Assembly (NCBI RefSeq): GCF_040649515.1
Contig: NZ_JBEZFP010000013.1
Location: forward strand, 1-64,000
Reading direction: 5' to 3'
Source: Yinghuangia elevatio
GTDB taxonomy: Bacteria; Actinomycetota; Actinomycetes; Streptomycetales; Streptomycetaceae
DNA length: 64,000 nucleotides
The notes below the pieces were generated by a model, which was given only the letters and a program-made list of their open reading frames with translations, made no database searches and was not told where the DNA came from. Numbering within the stretch: position 1 is the stretch's first letter; every line of letters begins with the position of its first letter. A program made the translations under genes and the position numbers. Positions 1 through 8,793 of this stretch are shown one piece after another.

Positions 1-1094
1 GCCTTGATGAACCCGCGCTGGAAGTCGGTGTGGATGACACCGGCGGCCTCGGGGGCGGCCGGGGTGCGCGGCGGCTCGGGGGCGCGCTGCGGCGGCTGCT
101 GCTCGGCCGGGCGGTTCACCTTGCCCAACTCGCTCTTGGACGGCGGCTGCCCGCCGTCGAACCCGGCCGCGATGACGGTGACGCGGACCTCGTCGCCGAG
201 CGCGTCGTCGATCACCGCACCGAAGATGATGTTGGCCTCGGGGTGCGCGGCCTCGCTCACCAGCTGCGCGGCCTCGTTGATCTCGAACAGGCCGAGGTCC
301 GAGCCGCCGGAGATGGACAGCAGGACGCCGCGGGCGCCGTCGATGGACGCCTCGAGCAGCGGGCTGGAGATCGCCATCTCGGCCGCCGCCACCGCGCGGT
401 CGTCGCCGCGCGCGGAGCCGATGCCCATGAGCGCGGAACCGGCCTCCGACATCACGGACTTGACGTCCGCGAAGTCCAGGTTGATGAGGCCCGGCGTGGT
501 GATGAGGTCGGTGATGCCCTGGACACCGGACAGCAGGACCTGGTCGGCGGAGCGGAACGCGTCGAGAACGCTGACCTGGCGGTCGGAGATCGACAGCAGA
601 CGGTCGTTCGGGATGACGATCAGGGTGTCGACCTCGTCGCGCAGCTGCGCGATGCCGTCCTCGGCCTGGTTGGCGCGGCGGCGTCCCTCGAAGGTGAACG
701 GGCGCGTGACGACGCCGATGGTCAGGGCACCGAGGTTGCGCGCGATGTTCGCGACGACCGGTGCGCCGCCCGTACCGGTGCCGCCGCCCTCGCCCGCGGT
801 CACGAAGACCATGTCGGCCCCCTTGAGGACCTCCTCGATCTCCTCGCGGTGGTCCTCGGCGGCCTTGCGGCCCACCTCGGGATTGGCCCCCGCGCCGAGT
901 CCGCGCGTCAGTTCGCGGCCGACGTCGAGCTTGACGTCGGCGTCGCTCATGAGCAGCGCCTGCGCATCGGTGTTGATCGCGATGAACTCGACGCCCTTGA
1001 GACCGACCTCGATCATGCGGTTGATGGCGTTGACACCGCCACCGCCGATGCCTACGACTTTGATGACTGCGAGGTAGTTCTGGGGTGCTGCCAC
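1..1094 (-). CDS. ftsZ: Cell division GTPase FtsZ, 3' part missing or chimeric
   Basis: FtsZ is the tubulin-like GTPase that polymerises into the Z-ring at division and sporulation septa. Translation from the GTG at 1094 starts VAAPQNYLAVIKVVGIGG, the usual actinobacterial FtsZ start, and shows the GGGTGTG nucleotide-binding loop (about 769-802). The core ends normally around VTVIAAGFDGGQPP (codons near 140-190) and enters a Pro/Gln-rich linker. From about base 54 to the window edge the same frame then reads EAAGVIHTDFQRGFIKA, which matches the C-terminal TGS region of the GTPase YchF and not the FtsZ tail. The conserved FtsZ C-terminal peptide is not in the window. The core identity is secure; the end is suspect (see findings). 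Confidence 0.93.
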   Translation of the reverse strand, partial: MAAPQNYLAVIKVVGIGGGGVNAINRMIEVGLKGVEFIAINTDAQALLMSDADVKLDVGRELTRGLGAGANPEVGRKAAEDHREEIEEVLKGADMVFVTAGEGGGTGTGGAPVVANIARNLGALTIGVVTRPFTFEGRRRANQAEDGIAQLRDEVDTLIVIPNDRLLSISDRQVSVLDAFRSADQVLLSGVQGITDLITTPGLINLDFADVKSVMSEAGSALMGIGSARGDDRAVAAAEMAISSPLLEASIDGARGVLLSISGGSDLGLFEINEAAQLVSEAAHPEANIIFGAVIDDALGDEVRVTVIAAGFDGGQPPSKSELGKVNRPAEQQPPQRAPEPPRTPAAPEAAGVIHTDFQRGFIK

Positions 1095-1433
1095 GCCGAA
1101 GGCCTCTCGCCTCGAGTTCCGGTCGACACGCCGTGGTGCGGCGTGCCGACATTGCCGACCAGGGGAAGTCTCGGGACTCGGCTCGTGATGAGCCCCCGAA
1201 CCCTCACCCTCAGGTATAGAGTTAGGGCCTGCGCCATACGAAAACCGCGTCAACCTGGGGCTACGCAGGACACTAGGTGCCGGAAGGGCCCGGTTCAACG
1301 AACACGCCGAGCCATCCCCCCTTCTTTTTGCCGTGGTGTTTTTATCGCATCGCCGCGCCCCCGGCTCACGGCGACCCCGTATCGGGCTCACGGCCGGTCC
1401 CCCACGGACCTGCCGCCGCCCCCGAACGGACCC
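1095..1433 (-). promoter_or_regulatory. ftsQ-ftsZ intergenic region, probable ftsZ promoter zone
   Basis: This 339-bp gap is the only sizeable break among the ftsQ-to-ftsW genes. It contains a TTGACG hexamer (minus strand, 1253-1248), a TATACC hexamer (1218-1213) and an imperfect inverted repeat of the type CCCTAACTC...GAGGGTGAGGG. The two hexamers are 29 nt apart, so they cannot form one promoter. In Streptomyces this gap holds several developmentally regulated ftsZ promoters; assigning that role here is inference. Confidence 0.5.
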
Positions 1434-2219
1434 TTACAGCGGGGTGTTCCGAGTCGCCGGCGCCTCGGGGACGCTGACGTCGTACACCTTCGCCTTGAGC
1501 TTCATCAGGGCGACCAGCACCTCGGCCTTGCGCGGGGAGTCCCCCGCGCCGCCCCACATCACCAGGACCCCGTCGTCCAGGGTCATGACGATGTCGTCCC
1601 TCGTCCGCGCGGTGATGTCGCGGACCCGGGGGGCGACGGTGGGCGGCAGCGCGCCGATGACCTCCACGACCCCGCGCAGTGTCCTGTCGTCCACGGTGGC
1701 GGGATCCGCCTTGATCACCGGTACCCCTTGCGGCACCGCGTCCACCGTACCGAACCGTACGCCGGTTTTGTCGATCTCCGCGAAACGCCCGGAATCCGGC
1801 ATCACCGCGGCGACTTGACGTTCCGTCACCCGGATCTTGACGGTGTGCGGCCAGTCGCGCGTCACGCTCACCGACGCGACGCGCGGAAGCGCCGCGACCC
1901 GCCGCTCGATCGCGCCCAGGTCGACACGCGCGAGCGGCTTGCCGACCGGGACCTTTGCCGCGTCGGTGATCTGCGCCGGGGTGAGCACCGCCGTGCCGCG
2001 GACCGACACCTTCTCGGTGTCGAACAGCGGCGAGTACATGACGGTGCCCCACACACCGCCCGCGAGCACGAGCACGACGATGATGACGATCGCCGGCCTG
2101 AGGTTCGTCCACCGGCGCCCCGTGCGGGACTTGCCCGGCCCGGCAGGCCGGGGCGGCCGGGCGGCACCGGGCGCCCGCTGCCGTCCCGGTCGTTCCACCG
2201 TGGCCTGACGGTCCCTCAC
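1434..2219 (-). CDS. ftsQ: Cell division protein FtsQ (DivIB)
   Basis: This is a bitopic divisome protein linking FtsL/FtsI to early division proteins. The 261-residue product has a short basic, Pro-rich cytoplasmic start, one membrane segment (AIVIIVVLVLAGGVWGTVMY), then a POTRA domain (FDTEKVSVRGTAVLTPAQI) and the FtsQ beta domain. The GTG at 2219 is chosen because a GAGGAGA ribosome site precedes it and it lies 47 bases after the murG stop. It is the last gene before ftsZ in the cluster. Confidence 0.93.
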   Translation of the reverse strand: MRDRQATVERPGRQRAPGAARPPRPAGPGKSRTGRRWTNLRPAIVIIVVLVLAGGVWGTVMYSPLFDTEKVSVRGTAVLTPAQITDAAKVPVGKPLARVDLGAIERRVAALPRVASVSVTRDWPHTVKIRVTERQVAAVMPDSGRFAEIDKTGVRFGTVDAVPQGVPVIKADPATVDDRTLRGVVEVIGALPPTVAPRVRDITARTRDDIVMTLDDGVLVMWGGAGDSPRKAEVLVALMKLKAKVYDVSVPEAPATRNTPL

Positions 2220-2266
2220 GTCCTGCGTGTCTCCTCGGGCTGGGTCTCCTCGACTGCGCGCGAATG

Positions 2267-3364
2267 TCAGGTACGCGCCGCCGCGATCGCCTCGTGCACC
2301 ATGCGCACCAGAGTCTCGTCGGCGTCCCGACGGCCGAACTCGGCCGCCGCGCGCCCCATGGCGTACAGGCGCCCGGGGTCGGTGAGCACCGGCAGCACGT
2401 TCGCGGTGATCCACTCCGGGGTCAGGTCGGCGTCGTCGACCAGGAGGCCGCCGCCCGCCTTGACCACGGGCTGGGCGTTCAGCCGCTGTTCGCCGTTGCC
2501 GATCGGCAGCGGCACGTAGGCGGCGGGCAGCCCGACGGCCGACAGCTCGGCGCAGGTCATCGCGCCCGCGCGGCACAACACCATGTCGGCCGCGGCGTAC
2601 GCGAGGTCCATCCTCTCCACGTACGGCAGCACGACGTACGGCGGCGCGCCGGGCGGCGGTGTGATCGTCAGCTCGTTGTTCGGCCCCGCCGCGTGCAGCA
2701 CCTGCACGCCGGACGCGAGCAGCTGCTCGGCGGTCGCGGACAGCGTCTCGTTGAGCCGCCGCGCGCCCTGCGACCCGCCGAACACCAGCAGCGTCGGACG
2801 CATCGGGTCGAGCCCGAACGCGGCACGCGCCTTCTCGCGCTCTGCCTCGCGGTCGAGCGTGGAGATCGCGCGGCGCAGCGGGATGCCGATGTAGCGGGCG
2901 TTGCGCAGCTTGCTGTCCGGGGTGCTGACCGCGACGAACTGCGTGTAGCGCGCCCCGATCTTGTTGGCCAGGCCGGGCCGCGCGTTGGCCTCGTGCACGA
3001 CGATCGGGACGCCCTGGCGCTTGGCGGCGAGGTATCCCGGCAGCGCGACGTACCCGCCGAAGCCGACCACGACCGACGCGCGCGTGCGCTCCAGCACCGC
3101 GGCGGCCTCGCGGATCGTGCCGCGCAGACGACCGGGGACGGTCATCAGCTCGGGGGTTGGCTTGCGCGGCAACGGGACCGCCGGGATCAGCGCGAGCTCG
3201 TAGCCGCGGGCCGGGACGAGCTTCGTCTCCAGGCCTTTGGACGTGCCCAGCGCGGTGATGCCCACATCGGGGTTCTCGCGCCGCAACGCATCAGCGAGGG
3301 CGAGGGCCGGCTCGATGTGCCCGGCGGTTCCACCGCCGGCGAGGACGACATGCACCTGTTTCAC
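2267..3364 (-). CDS. murG: UDP-GlcNAc:undecaprenyl-PP-MurNAc-pentapeptide GlcNAc transferase MurG
   Basis: MurG converts lipid I to lipid II on the cytoplasmic face of the membrane. The 365-residue product begins VKQVHVVLAGGGTAGHIEPA, with the Gly-rich GGGTAGH loop for the lipid substrate, followed by VVGFGGYVALPG and HEANARPG. The C-terminal half has the nucleotide-sugar motifs VFGGSQGA and CRAGAMTCAE. The GTG start overlaps the ftsW stop by four bases (GTGA at 3361-3364), which implies coupled translation with ftsW. Confidence 0.96.
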   Translation of the reverse strand: MKQVHVVLAGGGTAGHIEPALALADALRRENPDVGITALGTSKGLETKLVPARGYELALIPAVPLPRKPTPELMTVPGRLRGTIREAAAVLERTRASVVVGFGGYVALPGYLAAKRQGVPIVVHEANARPGLANKIGARYTQFVAVSTPDSKLRNARYIGIPLRRAISTLDREAEREKARAAFGLDPMRPTLLVFGGSQGARRLNETLSATAEQLLASGVQVLHAAGPNNELTITPPPGAPPYVVLPYVERMDLAYAAADMVLCRAGAMTCAELSAVGLPAAYVPLPIGNGEQRLNAQPVVKAGGGLLVDDADLTPEWITANVLPVLTDPGRLYAMGRAAAEFGRRDADETLVRMVHEAIAAART

Positions 3365-4689
3365 CGCTCCCTGCGCGGCAGGATCCGCGCGAACGCACGG
3401 CGGACCGCCCCGGGACCCTGGGCCGCGAGCTGCTTCTGTGCTCCCGGTTCGGTACGGGCGAACGAGAGCAGCATTCCCACGGCGAACATGGTCGGAAGCA
3501 AGGCGGAGCCTCCGTAGGACACCAACGGCAAGGGCACACCGGCGATCGGCAGGAGACCGAGCACCGCACCGATGTTGATCGTGGCCTGGGCCGTGATCCA
3601 CGCGGTGGCGCCCCCCGCGGCAAGCCGTACGAAGGGGTCCTTCGTGCGGCCTGCGACGCGGATACCCGCATAGCCTAGGGCCGCGAAGAGGGTGAGTACC
3701 GACAGCGTCCCCACCAGTCCCAGTTCCTCGCCGATGACGGCGAAGATGAAGTCGGTGTGGGCTTCGGGAAGGGTGCCCCATTTCTCATAGCTCGTCCCGA
3801 TTCCGCTGCCGAACAACCCGCCGGTCGACAGCGCGTAGATGCCGTGCGCGGCCTGGAGGGTTTCACCCTGGGGATCGGAGAACGGGTCGAGGAACGAGCC
3901 GAAGCGGGCCGCCCGGTGCGGCTTCATGAGCACGAAGACGGTCGTCAACAGCGCCGCGGCACCCAGCGCGAGGACGAACAGCCGGCCGGGCGCCCCGGCC
4001 ACCCACAGCAGTGCCAGCACGACCACCGTGATGATCATCGCGGTGCCCATGTCGCCGCCCATCATCACCAGGCCGAGCACCAGCAGCGCGCCGGGGAACA
4101 GCGGGATGAACAGGTGCCGCCACTGGCCCAGCAGCCGCTGCTTGCGGGTGAGCAGGTCGGCGCCCCACAGTACGAGGCCGAGCTTGGCGAACTCGGACGG
4201 CTGGATCTGGAACACGCCGCCGAGCGCGATCCAGTTGCGGTTGCCGTTGACCTCCATGCCGATCCCGGGCACCAGCACCAGGCACAGCGCACCGATCGCG
4301 CCCAGCAGCAGCGGGTACGCGAGCAAGCGGTACGCCCGCACCGGCAGCCGCGCGCCCAGCCACATCAGCGGCAGCCCGATGCCGATCGCGATCGCCTGCT
4401 TGAGGAAGACCGCGCTGAAGTCGCCGTACGTGACCCGCGAGAAGATCTGCGATGCGGACAGCACCATGACCAGGCCGAGCACCGACAGCAGCAACCCGGC
4501 GCCGAGCAGCAGGTAGTACGACGCGAGCGGCCGGTCCAGGGCCTGCCGGATGTCGCGCATCCGCGACCGCTCCGGTCCACGGCTGCCGGACCCGCGGGCG
4601 GCCGGCACGGCGGCGGCCGCGCGCGCTCTCCCCCACCACGCGGCGGGCCTCTGCGCGCTCTTGCGTGCCTCCTTCGTCGCCCCGGGCAT
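3361..4689 (-). CDS. ftsW: SEDS-family peptidoglycan polymerase FtsW
   Basis: FtsW is the septal glycosyltransferase that works with FtsI. The 442-residue product has a basic cytoplasmic N-terminus of about 55 residues and about ten membrane segments. Typical SEDS blocks are present: NRNWIALGGVFQIQPSEFAK, MGGDMGTA, HTDFIFAVIGEELG and PLVSYGGSALL. It sits between murD and murG, overlapping murG by four bases, and its ATG lies 14 bases after the murD stop. FtsW rather than RodA is chosen because of its place in the dcw cluster. Confidence 0.95.
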   Translation of the reverse strand: MPGATKEARKSAQRPAAWWGRARAAAAVPAARGSGSRGPERSRMRDIRQALDRPLASYYLLLGAGLLLSVLGLVMVLSASQIFSRVTYGDFSAVFLKQAIAIGIGLPLMWLGARLPVRAYRLLAYPLLLGAIGALCLVLVPGIGMEVNGNRNWIALGGVFQIQPSEFAKLGLVLWGADLLTRKQRLLGQWRHLFIPLFPGALLVLGLVMMGGDMGTAMIITVVVLALLWVAGAPGRLFVLALGAAALLTTVFVLMKPHRAARFGSFLDPFSDPQGETLQAAHGIYALSTGGLFGSGIGTSYEKWGTLPEAHTDFIFAVIGEELGLVGTLSVLTLFAALGYAGIRVAGRTKDPFVRLAAGGATAWITAQATINIGAVLGLLPIAGVPLPLVSYGGSALLPTMFAVGMLLSFARTEPGAQKQLAAQGPGAVRRAFARILPRRER

Positions 4690-4703
4690 GGTGGGCCGCC
4701 CCG

Positions 4704-6242
4704 TCAGGAAACGTCGCCGGAGAGCCTGTGCACCGCCTCGGCGAACGCGTCGCCGCGCGCACCGTAGTTGCTGAACATGTCCATCGAGGCACACGCCGGG
4801 GCGAGGAGCACGGTGTCCCCCGGACGGGCCAGTTCCGCCGCCTTGCGCACCACGAGATCCATGGCCCCAGTGTCGGTCGCGTCGACCTCGGAGACCGGGA
4901 CATCGGGGGCGTGTCGCGCCAGTGCGTCGCGGATCACAGCGCGGTCGGCGCCCAGCAGCACGACGCCGCGCAGGTGGTCGCGGGCGCCCGCGACGAGTTC
5001 GTCGAAGGACGCGCCCTTGGCCAGGCCGCCCGCGATCCACACCGTCGACGGATACGCCGCGAGCGACGCGGCCGCCGCGTGCCCGTTGGTGGCCTTGGAG
5101 TCGTCGATGTACGTGACGTCCTCGACGGTGGCGACGTGGGCGATGCGGTGCGCGTCGGGGCGGAAGGCCCGCAGGCCCTCGCGCACCGCCTCGGGACCGA
5201 CGCCGTACGCCCGGGCGAGCGCGGCGGCGGCCAGCGCGTTGGCGACATTGTGCGGCGCGGCCGGCACGACGTCGGCGACCTGGGCCAGTTCGGCGGCCTC
5301 CGTGCGGGGGTCGGCCACGAACGCCCGGTCGACGAGCAGGTCCTCCACGACACCGAAGCCGCTCGGGCCGGGTGCGCCGAGGCCGAAGCCGATCGCCCGG
5401 CAGCCTTCGGTGACGTCGGCCTCGCGGACCAGTTCCTCGGTCGCGGGGTCGGCGAGGTTGTAGACGCAGGCGACCTCCGCGCCGGCGAAGATCCGGCCCT
5501 TGTCGGCGGCGTAGGCCTCCGAAGAGCCGTGCCAGTCCAGGTGGTCCGGGGCGATGTTGAGGACGGCCGCGGCGCGCATGCGCGGGGCGCGGGAGCCCTC
5601 CTGCCACGGGCTGAGCCAGTGGAGCTGGAAGCTGGACAGTTCGAGGGCGAGGACGTCGTACGCCTGGCCGCCCCGCTCGTCGCGGGCCAGCACGGCGTCC
5701 AGCACCGGCGTCCCGACGTTGCCGACCGCCTCGGCGCGCAGCCCGGCCGCGGCCAGGATGCTCGCGAGCATGCGCACGGTGGTGGTCTTGCCGTTGGTGC
5801 CGGTGATGGCGAGCCAGGGGGCGGCGCCTTCGCGGGGGCGTACCCGCCAGGCGAGTTCGACGTCGCCCCACACCGGGATCCCGGCCTTCGCGGCGGCGGC
5901 GAACAGCGGCGCGTCCGGGCGCATGCCGGGCGACGTCACGACGACGTCGACGCCGTCGGGCAACGTCGTGTCGTCGCCGAGGCGCACGGTCGCGCCGATC
6001 GCGGTCAGGTCCGCGGCCCGGGAGCGCGCGTGCTCGTCGTCCGCGCCGTCCACCACCACGACCCGGGCGCCGAGTTCGCGCAGCGCACGGGCGGCCGAGG
6101 CGCCGGAGATCCCGGCGCCCACGACGCAGGCGGACAGCTCGCCCCACGGGGCGTCCAGGTGGTCGAACGCGCCGAGGTCGGGCGCCGTCGCACGGTGGCC
6201 CGGCACGGGGCGTTCGTCTGTCATCCGGCGGTCACCCGTCAC
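4704..6242 (-). CDS. murD: UDP-N-acetylmuramoylalanine-D-glutamate ligase MurD
   Basis: MurD adds D-Glu to UDP-MurNAc-L-Ala. The protein has an N-terminal Rossmann-like block (CVVGAGISGASAARALRELG), the Mur ligase ATP loop (TGTNGKTTT), LELSSFQL, and the central DHLDWHGS and DDSKATN motifs. The GTG at 6242 overlaps the mraY stop (GTGA), like other junctions here, and gives 512 residues. An ATG at 6224 giving 506 residues is a good alternative. Neither start has a strong ribosome site, so coupling to mraY is likely. Confidence 0.94.
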   Translation of the reverse strand: MTGDRRMTDERPVPGHRATAPDLGAFDHLDAPWGELSACVVGAGISGASAARALRELGARVVVVDGADDEHARSRAADLTAIGATVRLGDDTTLPDGVDVVVTSPGMRPDAPLFAAAAKAGIPVWGDVELAWRVRPREGAAPWLAITGTNGKTTTVRMLASILAAAGLRAEAVGNVGTPVLDAVLARDERGGQAYDVLALELSSFQLHWLSPWQEGSRAPRMRAAAVLNIAPDHLDWHGSSEAYAADKGRIFAGAEVACVYNLADPATEELVREADVTEGCRAIGFGLGAPGPSGFGVVEDLLVDRAFVADPRTEAAELAQVADVVPAAPHNVANALAAAALARAYGVGPEAVREGLRAFRPDAHRIAHVATVEDVTYIDDSKATNGHAAAASLAAYPSTVWIAGGLAKGASFDELVAGARDHLRGVVLLGADRAVIRDALARHAPDVPVSEVDATDTGAMDLVVRKAAELARPGDTVLLAPACASMDMFSNYGARGDAFAEAVHRLSGDVS

Positions 6243-7303
6243 TTGGCCGTCACCCAGCCCGCGTAGAAGATGCCGATGCCGAGGATCACGCAGAGGCCCG
6301 CGATGATCCAGAAGCGAACGACGATGAGTACTTCGGGCCAGCCTTTCAGCTCGAAGTGGTGTTGCAGCGGAGCCATGCGGAAGACACGCTTGCCGGTCAT
6401 CTTGAAGAAGCCGACCTGGATGATGACGGACAGCGAGATGATCAGGAACAGGCCGCCCAGCAGCGCGGACAACAGCTCGGTCTGGGTGCAGATCGCCAGG
6501 CCCGCGAGCGCGCCGCCGAGGGCGAGGGAGCCGGTGTCGCCCATGAAGATCTTGGCGGGCGAGGTGTTCCACCACAGGAAGCCGAAGCAGGAGCCCATCA
6601 TCGCGGCGGCCACGATCGCGAGGTCGAGCGGGTCGCGTACGTCGTAGCACGCGGCACTGGCCGACGCCTCGAACGCGCAGCTCTGGCCGTGCTGCCACAC
6701 GCCGATGAAGGTGTACGCGCCGAACACGATCACCGACGCGCCGGTGGCGAGGCCGTCGAGGCCGTCGGTGAGGTTGACACCGTTCGAGTGGCCGGCGATC
6801 AGGATGTACGCCCACACCACGAAGAACACCGGCGTCAGGTCGAGCGCGGTGTCGGTGACGAAGGACAGGTTCGTCGACGCGGGCTCGAAGCCGCGGTCGT
6901 TGGGGAACTGCAGGGCCAGGATCGCGAACGAGATGCCGACGAACGACTGGCCCGCGAGCTTGGCCTTGGCGCGCAGGCCCAGGCTGCGCTGCTTGACGAT
7001 CTTGATGAAGTCGTCGACGAAGCCGACGAGTCCGAGGCCGGCCATCAGGTAGAGCACCAGGATCGCCGACGCGGTCGGCCGTTCCAGGGTGATGGCCTTG
7101 GCCCCCGCGTACCCCAGGAGCGCGGCCAGGATGATGACCGCACCGCCCATGGTCGGGGTGCCGCGCTTGCTGTGGTGGCCCTGCGGGCCGTCGTCCCGGA
7201 TCAGCTGGCCGTAGCCGCGCTTGACCAGGATGCGAATCGCGAGCGGTGTGCCGATGAGCGACAGCACCAGGGCGATTCCACCGGAGAGCAGAACCGCCCT
7301 CAC
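6239..7303 (-). CDS. mraY: Phospho-MurNAc-pentapeptide translocase MraY
   Basis: MraY transfers phospho-MurNAc-pentapeptide to undecaprenyl phosphate, forming lipid I at the membrane. The 354-residue protein has about ten membrane segments and the family blocks IRDDGPQGHHSKRGTPTMGG, GFVDDFIKI, DGLDGLATG, GDTGSLALGG and APLQHHFELKGW, covering the catalytic Asp and His residues. Length is normal. The GTG start overlaps the murF stop (GTGA, 7300-7303). Confidence 0.97.
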   Translation of the reverse strand: MRAVLLSGGIALVLSLIGTPLAIRILVKRGYGQLIRDDGPQGHHSKRGTPTMGGAVIILAALLGYAGAKAITLERPTASAILVLYLMAGLGLVGFVDDFIKIVKQRSLGLRAKAKLAGQSFVGISFAILALQFPNDRGFEPASTNLSFVTDTALDLTPVFFVVWAYILIAGHSNGVNLTDGLDGLATGASVIVFGAYTFIGVWQHGQSCAFEASASAACYDVRDPLDLAIVAAAMMGSCFGFLWWNTSPAKIFMGDTGSLALGGALAGLAICTQTELLSALLGGLFLIISLSVIIQVGFFKMTGKRVFRMAPLQHHFELKGWPEVLIVVRFWIIAGLCVILGIGIFYAGWVTAK

Positions 7304-8793
7304 CGGCGCACCTCCCCGGCGGCCGCCGCGTCGTGCACGCCGCCCGTGCCGCCTGCCCCGCCCGCGCCGTCCGCTCCGTCGTCCAGCAGGGCGAGGGCGA
7401 CGCGCTCCAGCGCCGCACCGCGCGACGCCTTCACCAGCACGACGTCGCCCGCGCGCAGCTCGGACCGCAGCAGGTCGACGGCCGCCTGCGTGTCGGGTAC
7501 CAACACCGACTCCTCACCCCAAGAACCCTCGTTCTTCGCCGCAATGTCCATCCATGCGGCCTCCCTGCCCCCTACCGCCACCAGGCGGCCGATGTTCAGC
7601 CGCACCGCGAGGCGGCCGATCGCGTCGTGCTCGGCCAGCGAGGCGTCCCCCAGTTCGCGCATCTCTCCGAGCACCGCCCATGTGCGGCGGCCGCCCGCCA
7701 TCGCCGCGAGCGCCTTGAGCGCGGCACGCATCGAGTCGGGGTTGGCGTTGTACGCGTCGTTGACCACCGTCACGCCGTCGGCGCGCTCGGTCACTTCCAT
7801 GCGCCAGCGCGACACCGATCCGGCCTCGCCGAGCGCGGTCGCGATCTCGCCGACGCCCATGCCCAACTCGCGTGCCACCGCCGCGCAGGCGAGGGCGTTG
7901 GCCACGTGGTGCTCACCGTACAGGCGCAAGATCACCGGCGCATCGCCGTCCGGTGTGCGGAGTGTGAAGGAGGCGCGTCCGGCGGGGTCGAGTCGTACGT
8001 CTTGGGCGCGGATGTCCGCACTCGCCCCTTCGCCGAAGAACACCACGCGAGCGCGCGTGCGTTCGGCCATCGCGCGCACCAGCGGGTCGTCGGCGTTGAG
8101 CACCGCGACGCCGTCGGCCGGCAGGGCCTCGACGAGTTCGCCCTTGGCCTTGGCGATCGTCGCGCGGTCGCCGAACTCGCCCAGGTGGGCGGTCCCGACG
8201 TTGAGCACGACACCGATGCGCGGCGGTACGACGCCGCACAGGTAGGCGATGTGGCCCACCCCGCGCGCACCCATCTCCAAGACCAGGTGACGGGTGGCCA
8301 GTTCGGCGGACAGCGCGGTCAGCGGCAGTCCGATCTCGTTGTTGAACGAGCCGGGCGGCGCGATGGTCTCGCCGGCGTGCGCGATCACCTGGGCGATCAG
8401 GTCCTTGGTGCTGGTCTTGCCGGACGAGCCGGTGATGCCGACCACGGCGGTCTGCGGCAGGCGGTCGGTGACGTGCCGGGCGAGGCGTCCCAGCGCCTCG
8501 ACGACCGCGCCGGTCCCGTCGGCCGCGGCGTCGCCCGCGGTCTCCGCCACGATGATCGAGGGCACGCCGGTCTCGCGGGTCGCGAGCACCGCGACGGCAC
8601 CGTCGCGCACCGCTGCCTCGGCGAAATCGTGGCCGTCGGCGTGCTCGCCGACCACCGCCGCGAACAACGAACCGGGGGTCACCCGGCGCGAGTCGACGAC
8701 CACCTCGGCGGTGATCAGCGCCTCGGGGTCCGCGCCCCCGGCAAGCCGCCCGCCGACGGCCGCGGCGGCGTCGGCGAGTGTCGTGGCAATCAC
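7300..8793 (-). CDS. murF: UDP-MurNAc-tripeptide-D-Ala-D-Ala ligase MurF
   Basis: MurF adds D-Ala-D-Ala to the UDP-MurNAc tripeptide. The 497-residue product shows DSRRVTPGSLFAAVVGEHADG near the N-terminus, the ATP loop GITGSSGKTSTKD, LEMGARGVGHIAYL, NADDPLV and NDAYNANPDSMRAAL, in the usual Mur ligase order. The GTG overlaps the murE stop (GTGA, 8790-8793). The C-terminal 20 residues are Gly/Ala-rich and probably disordered. Confidence 0.95.
   Translation of the reverse strand: MIATTLADAAAAVGGRLAGGADPEALITAEVVVDSRRVTPGSLFAAVVGEHADGHDFAEAAVRDGAVAVLATRETGVPSIIVAETAGDAAADGTGAVVEALGRLARHVTDRLPQTAVVGITGSSGKTSTKDLIAQVIAHAGETIAPPGSFNNEIGLPLTALSAELATRHLVLEMGARGVGHIAYLCGVVPPRIGVVLNVGTAHLGEFGDRATIAKAKGELVEALPADGVAVLNADDPLVRAMAERTRARVVFFGEGASADIRAQDVRLDPAGRASFTLRTPDGDAPVILRLYGEHHVANALACAAVARELGMGVGEIATALGEAGSVSRWRMEVTERADGVTVVNDAYNANPDSMRAALKALAAMAGGRRTWAVLGEMRELGDASLAEHDAIGRLAVRLNIGRLVAVGGREAAWMDIAAKNEGSWGEESVLVPDTQAAVDLLRSELRAGDVVLVKASRGAALERVALALLDDGADGAGGAGGTGGVHDAAAAGEVRR

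Noticed and set aside
1213..1253. TTGACG and TATACC near ftsZ as one promoter
   Set aside because: The spacer is 29 nt, far outside the 15-19 nt range.
30..2519. Long plus-strand open frame opposite ftsZ and ftsQ
   Set aside because: It lies antisense to well-recognised genes, has Arg/Asp/Gly-biased composition without motifs, and such open antisense frames are expected in very GC-rich DNA.
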